A stretch of 64,000 bases of DNA from Incurvaria masculella (lineage: Eukaryota; Arthropoda; Insecta; Lepidoptera; Incurvariidae). Below, one piece after another: positions 46,301-54,051 of this stretch. The notes beneath the pieces were generated by a model. The model did no database searches. It saw only the letters and a list, made by a program, of their open reading frames with translations, and was not told the DNA's origin. A program made the position numbers and the translations under genes. The stretch lies in the NCBI GenBank assembly GCA_946894095.1, contig OX335665.1:9744001-9808000 (forward strand), written 5' to 3'. Each line of letters opens with the position of its first letter. Position 1 is the stretch's first letter.

Positions 46301-47759
46301 AAAGACAGTGGTGCATGTCAGAATTGAACTCGGACCTCTGGTACGCTAGGCCAGTCCCCGCGCCACTAGACTACGAGCCGCTACCTTTGACAAGAATGTT
46401 GTCAAAGGAACAAAGTGCTTCTTAGCTTTTACACCTGTCAGAGGTGTGACAGGGATCGTATTGGAATTTGAGGAAGTTGGAAAGTGAGATGTCATAGCCG
46501 TTTTAGATTAAGGTGATGTAGAACCAAAGATAATACTAATAATTACTTCGTAATAGATGGCCATATCCGTACAAAGTGGAGGCCTTCCGCAGTTGTTTGT
46601 GCCGGCAGCAATAAAACTCCAGGTACCTCAAAAATGTTAATGCCAAATGAAGCTTAGCGCTTGGCCCCGAAAGATGACATTCACTCGGCAGCGCCAAATG
46701 GTGCGGCTGTTAAGGGCTGACACATGTTTTGCTATGACGAGCACGCTGAGACAAGCTATTTAAATAGTTGAGTTCCACATTAAATTAATATTATAAGATG
46801 TGTTTTTCGTGTGCCGAAACTAATATTTCCGTTGTGGTTGCGTACTAATATTACCATCAGTTCTGTTTTTAATAAACTTAGATTAGTATCTGGGAGCCGG
46901 GGGTCTTCGGGACTCATCATGTTTAGGTTTTTTCTCCTGAATTTTCGATCTGCACGGGGAAGACTTGTGTAACGTATCAAGCGAGAGAAAATAGTTTACG
47001 AAACTACCCGCCGTCAAGCCCGACTCTCGTACCGATTTTTCACGGCACCCAACAGTAAGTTCTAATGTATGAATGTGATGGCAGGACGTGTGGAACAAGT
47101 CAGCGCTCGCCAAGCGGTACGACCTGAACTCGTGGCGGCAGCAGGAGCCCGGCGACAAGGACGACAGCCAGGAGGAGTTCCCCTCCGCCGACAAGTTCAT
47201 CCCGAGCCAGCAGTTCGTCCCGAACGAGGGCTCCGGCCCGTGGAGCGGCCCCCCGCCCGCGGGCCCCCCCGCGCACTACGCCAAGTTCAACCACGCCGCG
47301 CCGCCGTTCGCGCCGCCCGCCTTCACGACGCCGCCGCCGTTCGTCCCCGAGCGGACCGTCGCGGCCGTGCCGGCGCCCAACGAGAAGTTCAGCAACCCGC
47401 CGCCGTTCCTGCCCGAGCGCTACGACAAGCGCCCGCCGGAGAACTGGCGGCGCGAGCGCGCGGACTGGACGCGGCAGAAGTCGGAGGAGCCGGCGGCGAA
47501 CGGCGAGGCGGAGCGGCGCGGCGCGCGCGACGGCTCGGGGGACGCGCGGGCGGCGCGGCGCGAGGCGGGCCGGGAGGTGCGGGAGGGGCGGGAGGGGAGG
47601 CGGGAGGGTCGGCCGCGGCCGCCGCGCCGCGACGACGCGGACGAGCCGCCCGCGCCGCCGCCGGCGCCCGCGAGGCGCCCCGAGAAGCGCATGGACGTGC
47701 CGCGGAGCCGCAAGTACTGGGACCACGACGACCGACTAGACAAAGACTATAACAGTTAG
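27862..47759 (+). CDS. MIF4G-like translation factor (CTIF/Mextli type?), eight coding exons
   Basis: Coding exons: 27862-28340, 29108-29213, 30102-30205, 31751-31899, 32664-32738, 33186-33301, 45465-45857 and 47085-47759. All introns are GT-AG, the phases agree at every junction, and the total is 2,097 nt (698 residues). Residues 1-159 are low complexity with repeated GDK/SGD motifs. About 160-400 are helical (LEQFSPGEDGIAFNRKLREF, RQQRQNVLRMALLNVMQSTF, VQLLCAPLLQYLRSLLACAD) and resemble a MIF4G domain, the HEAT-type fold of eIF4G, PAIP1, CTIF and Mextli. About 400-698 are acidic and then Pro/Arg-rich, ending RKYWDHDDRLDKDYNS. I infer a cytoplasmic adaptor in translation initiation; the exact orthologue is not certain. 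Exon 1 is preceded by an acceptor at 27856, so a 5' UTR or further coding exon lies upstream. Confidence 0.78.
29108..29213 (+). CDS. MIF4G-like gene, exon 2
   Basis: The acceptor CACTTGCAG ends at 29107. The exon encodes LVAEGAEEARLGADDAAALA and LMRVEEPHRPLVAM and ends phase 0 before GTGAGC at 29214. Alanine-rich helices fit the start of a helical repeat domain. Confidence 0.75.
29319..29835. mobile_element. MITE in intron 2, split by a retroelement tail
   Basis: The left end (about 29319-29375, GATAAATAGTGGTAACCGAA) and right end (about 29778-29834, CTGTTACGACTATTTATCTC) are inverted complements. Between them lies a CR1-like 3' end at 29395-29727. The same terminal phrase occurs at 17617-17685. 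Confidence 0.55.
29395..29727 (+). mobile_element. CR1/Jockey-like 3' end with CAAA tail
   Basis: A short frame reads NGLPNEIKSADSTKLFINQL then KEFLLENPFYSL, the typical C-terminus of CR1-like ORF2. An AT-rich 3' UTR follows, and the segment ends in AATAAACAAACAAACAAAC. Confidence 0.65.
29836..30030 (-). mobile_element. SINE fragment in intron 2
   Basis: The phrases CCTTCCCTTTATGAGCACGG and GCCGCTTTGACCATCTTTTC match the reversed SINE copy at 45976-46385. Head and tail are missing. Confidence 0.6.
30102..30205 (+). CDS. MIF4G-like gene, exon 3
   Basis: The acceptor CATGTTTCAG ends at 30101. The exon encodes LEQFSPGEDGIAFNRKLREF followed by EATLTALCSDDAQL. The donor that keeps frame with exon 4 is GTCAGT at 30206, phase 2. 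An alternative GTATCC four bases later would break the join to exon 4. Confidence 0.7.
30406..30720 (-). repeat. Interspersed repeat family X, copy 6, in intron 3
   Basis: A complete copy, from the AGGGTTCCGTACCC hairpin to ATGCACTTGGCTGGTTTT. Confidence 0.75.
31100..31400 (-). pseudogene. CR1/Jockey-like reverse transcriptase fragment in intron 3
   Basis: The minus strand reads DLLEDLNSVQQWSSQWLLNL, NAEKCTVLHMGKN and YDLKWETHISVIVEKLAQIS, the region after the FADD motif in non-LTR reverse transcriptases. A 156-codon frame appears because the fragment is fused to antisense SINE sequence. It has neither endonuclease nor palm. Confidence 0.7.
31401..31663 (+). mobile_element. SINE copy in intron 3, 5'-truncated with A-tail
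   Basis: Body phrases (TTCGGAATCTATGTAAAA, CTAGGTGGTAGGGTTTAAGC, CCGTGCTCATAAAGAGAAGG) match the other SINE copies. It ends GCCAGGTTGCAT plus nine A residues. The tRNA-like head is missing. The sequence right after the A-tail is a copy of the exon 4 end and donor. Confidence 0.7.
31664..31683 (+). repeat. Duplicate of the exon 4 end and splice donor
   Basis: Twenty bases, CCTTCGCCAGTGAGCACCCA, are identical to 31891-31910, which spans the last 9 bp of exon 4 and its donor. The copy sits directly after the SINE A-tail in intron 3. Confidence 0.85.
31751..31899 (+). CDS. MIF4G-like gene, exon 4
   Basis: The acceptor CGCTGTGCAG ends at 31750. The exon encodes two amphipathic helices (LAFASLRGAALGSAALARKL and RQQRQNVLRMALLNVMQSTF), typical of HEAT-like MIF4G folds. 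It ends phase 1 at GCCA before GTGAGC. The last 9 bp and the donor region are duplicated upstream at 31664-31683. Confidence 0.78.
32664..32738 (+). CDS. MIF4G-like gene, exon 5
   Basis: A 75-nt exon after the acceptor CACATTTGCAG encodes KLDVLERASPQILTNAATLM and GDYFM. It ends phase 1 before GTAAAT at 32739. Confidence 0.75.
33186..33301 (+). CDS. MIF4G-like gene, exon 6, source of the giant array
   Basis: After the acceptor TTATTGTGCAG the exon encodes EARLGNGSKVQLLCAPLLQ and then the 20 residues YLRSLLACADRRAHRALATQ, ending phase 0 before GTATCT at 33302. Those last 60 bases plus the next 16 form the 76-bp unit repeated about 115 times in the following intron. The reading frame continues without a stop through the whole array to 42217 if the intron is retained. 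Confidence 0.8.
33242..42134 (+). repeat. Giant 76-bp tandem array derived from exon 6 and its splice donor
   Basis: About 115 near-identical units fill 8.9 kb. The unit is 60 bp of exon (TACCTGCGCTCG ... GCCACACAG) and 16 bp after it (GTATCTACTGCTGCAG, or GTGTCT in many units). Variant units are 92 bp (a 16-bp internal duplication of CGCGCGCACCGGGCGC, nine copies, all with TCT for TCG upstream) and 74 bp (loss of CA before CAGG, eight copies in pairs). A rare G-to-A change gives CACCGAG at 36061, 39065 and 41313. The array ends abruptly inside a unit at 42134. No stop occurs in any forward frame. It lies inside intron 6 of the MIF4G-like gene. Confidence 0.97.
42135..42495. other. Intron 6 sequence after the array
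   Basis: AT-rich intron. Forward frames that were open through the array stop at about 42162-42217. Confidence 0.5.
42496..42996 (-). pseudogene. CR1-like reverse transcriptase C-terminal fragment, in intron 6
   Basis: The minus strand reads LNLTLYNSLVRSILEYASPI, IENVQKKFLYHLSF and LKTLEQRRMFSDSLLIFKI, typical of the thumb region of CR1/Jockey-like proteins. The frame continues upstream across the element inserted at 42997-45173: the minus-strand sequence just right of it (45187 and up) reads on in frame as LIVSEINLIES. The fragment is 5'-truncated. Confidence 0.72.
43729..44529 (+). CDS. Non-LTR element ORF1 protein, coiled coil and RNA-binding domain
   Basis: The ORF is intact, 266 residues, with no near relative elsewhere in the window. 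Residues 1-65 form a coiled coil with regular hydrophobic spacing (MLLKMQQDMKQQKQDMAEM). LERHIRRKNLVMFGVEE at about 65-81 starts an RRM-like domain to about 150, and VLNKRKELQAQLRNEKEAG at about 164-182 belongs to the C-terminal domain of L1-type ORF1 proteins. The tail is Lys/Ser-rich. In this family the protein binds element RNA as a trimer. Here it is encoded without a partner ORF2. Confidence 0.8.
   Translation: MDEIKQMLLKMQQDMKQQKQDMAEMKEDIKNTINNNINEKFASMELKNALLEKKVDEQNAKINYLERHIRRKNLVMFGVEEREKSYQELEDIIMNIIKTHFGLTYDRCSIEAVRRMGKKGEKIRPVVISFTTIGLKLNIQKNQSCLQNTPYYMKEDYPIDVLNKRKELQAQLRNEKEAGNTAFIKYDKLIVLSNNKRTPRPQFNKRNLSESPETSHRSGEKAEYENKQPSKKNKATNIKDYILQKPKLTFASTDTSQSQTKTSLQN
44820..45035 (+). 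pseudogene. C-terminal remnant of RTE-like ORF2
   Basis: The last open stretch reads KKDIRRCYDSFRMNWHQEKK and WKSLEEAFTRKGSMQQ before a stop near 45034. W-xxLxEAF near the end is typical of RTE-type ORF2 proteins. The rest of ORF2 is gone, so an internal deletion joined the ORF1 3' flank to this end. Confidence 0.55.
45465..45857 (+). CDS. MIF4G-like gene, exon 7
   Basis: The acceptor GGTGGCCGCAG ends at 45464. The exon encodes LMQNGRELLASNAPELEELS, RIRLLSAPPACLIWLLLSAD and LPLPAGLQGFYASNLDLV, then an acidic Ser-rich segment, and ends phase 0 at CTCTCAG before GTACTC. It closes the helical domain and starts the disordered C-terminal part. It joins exon 6 in phase across the 12.2-kb intron that holds the array. 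Confidence 0.82.
45918..45973. repeat. Left copy of a 56-bp direct repeat around a SINE
   Basis: It begins GACAAGAATGTTGTCAAA and ends CACCTGTCAGAGG. The right copy at 46389-46444 has about two mismatches. Confidence 0.8.
45976..46385 (-). mobile_element. Near full-length tRNA-derived SINE in intron 7
   Basis: In reverse orientation the element starts with the tRNA-like head at 46385-46290 (TAGTCTAGTGGCGCGGGGAC in complement) and ends in a T-run at 45976-45984, the complement of its A-tail. This is the most complete of the SINE copies in the window, about 410 bp. It is flanked by a 56-bp direct repeat. Confidence 0.75.
46389..46444. repeat. Right copy of the 56-bp direct repeat around a SINE
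   Basis: It matches 45918-45973. Such a length is far above the usual 5-20 bp of a retrotransposition target duplication. Confidence 0.8.
47085..47759 (+). CDS. MIF4G-like gene, exon 8 with stop codon
   Basis: The acceptor TGTGATGGCAG ends at 47084. The exon encodes 224 residues: DVWNKSALAKRYDLNSWRQQ, a Pro/Phe-rich stretch with repeated PPF-xP-ER motifs, an Arg/Glu-rich stretch and the terminal RSRKYWDHDDRLDKDYNS. The segment KRYDLNSW could be a binding motif, but it does not fit the canonical eIF4E-binding YxxxxL pattern. Stop TAG at 47757-47759. Confidence 0.82.
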   Translation, partial: DVWNKSALAKRYDLNSWRQQEPGDKDDSQEEFPSADKFIPSQQFVPNEGSGPWSGPPPAGPPAHYAKFNHAAPPFAPPAFTTPPPFVPERTVAAVPAPNEKFSNPPPFLPERYDKRPPENWRRERADWTRQKSEEPAANGEAERRGARDGSGDARAARREAGREVREGREGRREGRPRPPRRDDADEPPAPPPAPARRPEKRMDVPRSRKYWDHDDRLDKDYNS

Positions 47760-48760
47760 TCTCTGGACCTCCCCGCGGTTTCTTAGTCTATGGATTGTGG
47801 TGGCGACTGCGACGGTCGCGCGGTTCCGTCGTCTATGGATTGTGACGGCGATGGTGACAGTTAATTTGTGAACAGTCTCAAAGTTTTGTTGTTTGTGGAT
47901 CAAGGTACTGACGGCGACGGTTAGTCTATGGACTGTCTAGCCGTTTGTTGTCTATGGATTGTGGAAACGACAGGCACGGTTAGCCTGTGAAGTGTATCGA
48001 CGTTTTGTTGTCTATGGATATTGGTATATCTAAATTCAAAGTACCGTTGCTTCGACACTCGCTCCAGAAATATTGCTTCAGGCGTTTGGAGAAATGTTGG
48101 ATGGATGGCCAATTTGGACCGTCGTGCATGCTATTTATTTTATTTCCCAAGTCTAAAGTTCAACTTAGTGATAATTATTCGCAATATGCTATATCGTCTG
48201 ATGAGATGTGCCAATGAGGCCCTATTAACCATAAACATTTTTTTAGATTGGAAACTGGCTTGACAATGAATGTAACCACACATTGTTGAGAGCTGTCATA
48301 TAAAATTAAGTTTTCCCTGAGTCGTCCATCCATGTATCTCGACTGAACTGATCTCGAGCGAGTCACTTTTATTCTGATTAGATTAGTACTTACTTAACTA
48401 CATATATTATGTAATGCAAGAAGGAAGCTTAAACAGTCCCTAAGAATTGTCGAAGGCCTCCTGTCTCCTTGCTCGAGGATCATTGATGTAAATTGTGCTG
48501 CTTTACCCGACTTACTTTTTTCATTGTGTTTTATCTTGTCCTCACCCAACCTATGCGAAGGAACAGTTGCTGCTCATATAGCAATGTCCATCCGTCAACC
48601 GCACACTGGTTGCATACATTTTTGAGTCCTCTGATGTGCCACCTTGCCCGTGTACAGGCTGTTTCAGAACAATTTTATTTTTCGTTACCGAAAACATAAT
48701 AATATTGTGTTTTCTGTATCAGTCAACGTCACTTGCCTGGAAATAAAATATTTTAACTAT
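47760..48760 (+). other. 3' UTR and 3' flank of the MIF4G-like gene
   Basis: 47785-48025 holds about five diverged repeats of TGTCTATGGATTGTGG-like phrases spaced by roughly 50-65 bp. An AATAAA signal at 48742-48747 is the best candidate poly(A) signal. Transcript evidence would be needed to place the end. Confidence 0.4.
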
Positions 48761-50400
48761 TAATTTATACTTTTGGTGTAAGACCTTTCTTATTGCAAAT
48801 TTGCATAATTCTAGATCAACGGGAAGTTTTTTTTATATATAATCGGACATTGTATTCATCTGGAACATAGACAAAGCAGACTTTTTTTATCTGTACAGTC
48901 TGAAACTTTACGGATGTAGTAAGGTAAAGCAAGTAACACTTAGTTTTTTTACATTAGACTAGTAAAAAAAATTGTGTACACGGTGTTCCAAAATAGTATC
49001 TTGGATTCAACGGAGTGCTTATAGCAACTATGAATAGCTATACCAAACCGAAGTGAAGCCTTGTTTCAGGTCTTGGATGATTCAAAATGCTTGATGCAAA
49101 AATTAAACAATCCGGGTTAATCTATTGATGATGAATAAAGAATATCATAAATGTAGAATGCACCATGCCTTTGCCCCTGGTAGTACCCCCAAAGAAACAT
49201 TGTGTGAAGAAACACCTGGCCTACTGCAGCCCCTGTGAAATTTCTAGAACCCATGGGCATCATTGGTCACCTTTTCAGTGAGGACCTGATGTAGAATAAA
49301 TGGCACAAGATAAAAAAAATACTTTGTATCTCTAAAAAATATTAAATCCAAAGCAGAACATGGCGTTGATAATTTGATATCACTTTTGTGCTTTTTTATA
49401 CATATTTTAAACATGTCTCAGCTTATGCTAAAAACAGCACAGCTTATTATGTTTTGGAATACCATGTACTTAAGTTCTTTTGGAACACTCAATGCTGTTC
49501 AGAAATTTCTTAAACGGATAATATGGTAAGGAATAATATTAAGTCAAATATGTAGATTTCATAACTAGAAAAAATTAATTAAGAAAAGTAAGAAATGATA
49601 GCAATTAATTTTAACTGAAACTCCGCCTTAGTCATTAAGAACTCGTCAGTCACCGGTGTAATGTGTGCTTCGCTTGCAGACGGTTCGAGACTTATCGCTC
49701 CGATTTCCAAAATTATGTTTGATGCCGGATTCGTTGAACAACATATATAGCTCAAGGTTTTTTCTTTAGTCAATATTGTTTGTATATAATTCTGTACTAT
49801 CACAATTATTTCGAGCGTGTCATATACAGTGGTTCTTCAGGATGGGTTACAGAAACTTCAGCATAGCGACGCGATCACAAAATGTGTCTCCCATTCCTGC
49901 AATTTCTGTAGATTATCACGAAACACTCTGTGTGTTGGCCGAGAAAACTCTTAGGAGGGTTGTAAACATTGATTTCTTAGTTTGTAGATTTAATATATCA
50001 TAATAAAAAGGAACCAAGAAGTGTTGGGTCAAACTCGTCGGCAGCACCCCTCTCTTTCTGGCTCCACTTTGATCGGGGATTTATAAAATTTGTAATGCTT
50101 ACAGTGAAGGAAAGCATGGTGAACTGTAACAATAGCTAGATGAAATAACAATGGGCTTGCCACTCTGACATTAGTCATCCGCTGGGTACTGCCGCTGCTG
50201 GATACCCAGAGGCCGAATATTATGTTATCGAGAGCCTGAAATGGCACCCATGTTGATTTTTATTTATATAAGTAGATTGGTTTTACAAATTGTGCATTCT
50301 CCAAATGATTTGGTTACATCTTATTGATATCTGTTGCGGCAATTTGTTTAATCTTATCGTGATTCTTGTGCCGATGCAAAGCTGAATGTTCATCTGATCT
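48761..50400. other. Non-coding AT-rich stretch
   Basis: No host exon, RNA gene or repeat shared with other parts of the window was recognised. Confidence 0.4.
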
Positions 50401-50705
50401 GTCATCGTCACAGACTATTCATAATGGATTTCTCGTGAAGGGTATACTCCGTCATCATCACAGACTATTCATAATGGATTTCTCGTGAAGGGCATACTCT
50501 GTCATCGTCACAGATTATTCATAATGGATTTCTCGCGAAGGGCATATTCTGTCAGCATCATAGACTATTCAAAATGGATTTCTAGTGAAGGGCATATTCT
50601 GTCATCATCACAGACTATTCATAATGGATTTCTCGTGAAGGGCATACTCTGTCATCGTCACAGACTATTCATTATCGATTTCTCGTGAAGGGCATACTCT
50701 GTCAT
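50401..50705. repeat. 50-bp minisatellite, six copies
   Basis: Units start at 50411, 50461, 50511, 50561, 50611 and 50661 with CAGACTATTCATAATGGATT or close variants, and end GTCATCATCA or GTCATCGTCA. A 67-codon frame through the array has no other sign of being a gene. Confidence 0.9.
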
Positions 50706-51214
50706 ATCAGTTGCAGCCTCAGAATGTATATTTTCCCAGGTTCCCTCAAAATCTATGCTTTGAATAAAAAACATTTTATCTAAACATCTTTTAAAATGTA
50801 TACTTTGAAAACGTCCGTTCAATATTTCAAAGTCTGATAACACGTGAGCAATGTGCGAGTGAGTATCTTCTAGAATTGCTTACTATGAAATCTCAGAGTA
50901 CATTTTTAATTTATTGTTATTTTTAAATAAAGTAAATGTGATTTTACTTTGCCTTATTGGACTTAATACTACTCATTACTGAACATACCTTTAAGGTCAC
51001 CCAGAGCTCAGTAAAACTTTAGGGTTTCCTTACTAATAGGAAGAACCCTAAAGAATTAGACCATGTTCTTCCGTCGTATCACATCAATGTAAGCCATTCA
51101 TTTTGCGGTGACTTCCAGTAAGTCCAGCTATTACCGAGCAGACAACCGGCACTGCAGCGATACAAATGAGTACCGATTGCAACATTTATATTGTGAATTG
51201 GTTTTGTGTGAAGA

Positions 51215-51310
51215 CTGAGTCCTCCCGTGAGCAGGCGCAGTGTAACCTGTGCGAAACGTCGGGAGAAAATATGTTAACATGGTGAGTCCCGAAAACAATT
51301 CACGATATCA
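51215..51310 (+). mobile_element. Possible Penelope-like element end fragment
   Basis: TCCCGTGAGCAGGCGCAG ... CCTGTGCGAAACGTCGGGAG resembles the CCCGTGACCACG ... CGAAACGTCGGG ends of the Penelope-like copies at 20597-22638. GCGCAG and CTGTGC before GAAAC can pair, a layout reminiscent of stem II of a hammerhead ribozyme. A clear CUGANGA core was not seen. Confidence 0.35.
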
Positions 51311-52436
51311 ATATACCCATGGAAGCCTTCAAAGTTACATTACAACATTTCTGTTGACAAAGTAGACATGACATATACTTGGGTTAGGTTCTCTTTCACC
51401 ATATCCGATTAAAGTCTTAATCTTAGCCCGTGAGAGCTGTTGTAAATTCCTTTACCATCATTCCAAAAAGTCCTCTTGAACAAACCGTTACACTGGTCAA
51501 TTTATTTTACGTTTTAGTAGTTTAATTATAAAAATAAGATAATTTTGAAAGAACTGAAATAACCAGCGAAAGTAGGAAAGTGTAATTGTTGTACAACACT
51601 ACGTAATTTTCCTGGTCACTGCAATACTTAACAACCTTCTAGGAAATATGGTCTACACCAATCGAGTGTTGTTAATTTTTTCACCAGTTGACCTTGACTG
51701 TGTTTTGAGTGCCAGTTGACCTTGACTATCAGTTAAAAAGTTCCACTCTCTTCGACTGCAACTTTCACTGGAAGTGGTGGCCCTAGCATTACAAGATGTG
51801 TAAGCTCTGAGCATCTTGTGCCTATGTATTCCTAATTTTAACGGGGGCCACCACCACTTGGCGAATTTTCGTTCGCACTACTGTGCCGTGATGCAGGTCC
51901 CAGTGTACATTTTTTATTGTTTGACATGTACAGTTGGTAAATGAGAAAGTAAAAAAGAAATACTTTGTTACCACTCGAGATATTTCAAAATGTAATCCAC
52001 TGTTTTTAACAGCTGGTCAACTATGTTAATGATTAGCTTCATACAACTTTAGAGAAAAGGTTTTTTGTACATTTCTGGTCGGACATCCCAAACAATGCTA
52101 AAACAGCATCGTTTTGTTTAAATCAATGTGGATCCGACCAGACCCGTTTGAATTATCTCTCTCTATTATTGTATGAAACTGGGAAATATACCGACCTCTT
52201 TGTAAACTTTATTTATTTTCTTAATTGTGTAATGATGGCGGGACTGTGGACTGTGTTGGGAACACGTTGTCAGTGTTGGAGTGATGTTGGTGCAATCGGA
52301 ATCTGAATGATCTAAATTGTTTGTAAATTTGGTAAATATATACATAGTTTCAGATGCAATGGACATACTTTCTTTTTTAGATTTTATACAACATTCAGAA
52401 AATATCATACGTATGTAGAATCAACCGTGAAGCAAG
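51311..52436. other. Non-coding stretch
   Basis: 51700-51735 repeats the phrase CCAGTTGACCTTGACT twice. Otherwise nothing is recognised. Confidence 0.4.
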
Positions 52437-52505
52437 GACCCATGAAAAGAATAAATAATAATAATAATAAGAGCTTTACGCTTCCGGTTTTAAGCACTAC
52501 TGAGT

Positions 52506-53279
52506 ATGTGGAAGTATAGAGGCAAGGAACTGCATGGACGGTTTCTCCGGGTACTAGAGTCGCCAAACACTCATCTCTTGGATTCAGTCCAATGGATGCG
52601 GTTTGGTGACCTATTCGGAGAAACTGAAGGCTTCGTTTGTGCCATTCAGGACCAAATGATCGTCACGCGTAACTTCCGGAAGTATATAATGAAGGATGGA
52701 TCGGTCGACATCTGTCGAGCCTGTGGCCAACCAGGTGAGACCATCCGCCATATTACTACCGGTTGTTCGCGCCTGGCGAGCGTTGAGTACCTGGAGCAGC
52801 ACAATCAAGTAGCCAAAATAGTCCATCAGCAACTTGCCTTTAAACACGGCCTCATAGACTCAGTAGTGCCATACTATAAGTACAAACCGGAAGACGTGTT
52901 AGAAAAAGATGGCACTAAGCTCTATTGGGATCGACCAATACAAACCGATAAGACAATCAAGTGCAACAAGCCTGATATTGTCTTGGTCGATCCCAAGTCC
53001 AATGAGATCTTCCTCGTAGACATAAAAATACCGCATGACGAAAACCTCGACAAGGCCGAAAATGAAAAGCTAATGAAATATTTAGACCTGGCCCACGAGG
53101 TTACCGCCATGTGGCGTGCACGGAAAACCACCATCGTGCCAATTGTTATGTCTACGAACGGCGGTGTTCCAAAGAATTTGGCCAAACAATTAGAAAAATT
53201 AGACATCGATATTGGGCTCCGAGTCCAGATGCAGAAAGCGGTTCTGCTCTCGAATACAAGAATCGTTTTGTCTCTGTAG
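52506..53279 (+). pseudogene. C-terminal part of a retrotransposon with restriction-like endonuclease
   Basis: The 257-codon frame is uninterrupted. A CCHC-type knuckle lies at about residues 69-87 (CRACGQPGETIRHITTGC). KPDIVLVD, then EIFLVDIKIP near 155-173, form the PD-(D/E)xK core of a restriction-like endonuclease, as in the RLE class of non-LTR elements (R2, R4 and NeSL groups). The LHGRFLRVLE and WMRFGDLFGETEGFVCAIQD blocks upstream of the knuckle are conserved in this protein type. The reverse transcriptase is absent, so the copy is 5'-truncated. An AAT-rich run at 52450-52470 precedes it. Family placement is from memory of the motifs. Confidence 0.72.
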
Positions 53280-53379
53280 CTCGGAGCGGGCTCATTGGAT
53301 TTTTCCCAGGTGGGACCTCCGTAAGGTTCAATACAGTTTTAGGTTTATATTTTTTAAGGCTACGATTTTGTATTTTTTA

Positions 53380-54051
53380 GATAATATAAACCTAAAATTA
53401 GTTAAACAAATATATAATGTGAATAATAATAAAATGTGTGCAGTTCACACATGGTCAGAGAACTAAATTTCGAGATACATTATATATTACATTATAATGA
53501 TGATGACGTCTTTCAAGTATTATACAGAAACACTTTATAATGTATTCTATCTCATCCCCTCGCGCTAAATCCTTTAAATTTTGTTTGTCCTACGTGTTTG
53601 AGGGATGATTTTTCAAGCGTCTAATAATCAGCCGGATAACTATTCGACGGATCCATTTACGCCTCTGCTTATAGTAAGTCCATATGTTTATTAGTAAAAT
53701 TACAGTCAGATAATTATGATAGAAGATACAATTCTCCGGTATTATCCGTCTCTTGACAAACGTATATTTGTGCTATCAGTCCGATAAATACTATCTGAAG
53801 ATTGAAAAATCAGCCCTTAGTGTTTGAAGTCCGTTCAATGTTTTTAAAACTGTTTTTTAGGATTCCCTCAAATGGTCTTGTCTTTCATATGATATGAGAT
53901 TACCGTAGTTAACACTCATATCGGGGTTTGTAAGAACGGCTCACTTACGGTGTGTTAGATGTTGCCCGACGGTTGGTCTACGTCAAACCGCGGTCACCAG
54001 GGAGGGTCTCCCCCTCGCGGTATCACATCAATATAATTTTCAAGATTAAAA
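53380..54051. other. Non-coding stretch with a small inverted-repeat element
   Basis: GTGTTTGAGGGATGATTTTT at 53594 is mirrored at 53802-53826, outlining a MITE of about 230 bp with a central GATAATTATGATAG part. The rest is AT-rich. Confidence 0.45.

Noticed and set aside
47069..47752. Overlapping 227-codon plus-strand and 208-codon minus-strand ORFs over exon 8
   Set aside because: Both arise from the GC-rich composition of exon 8. Only the frame that joins exon 7 in phase 0 and ends RKYWDHDDRLDKDYNS is accepted.
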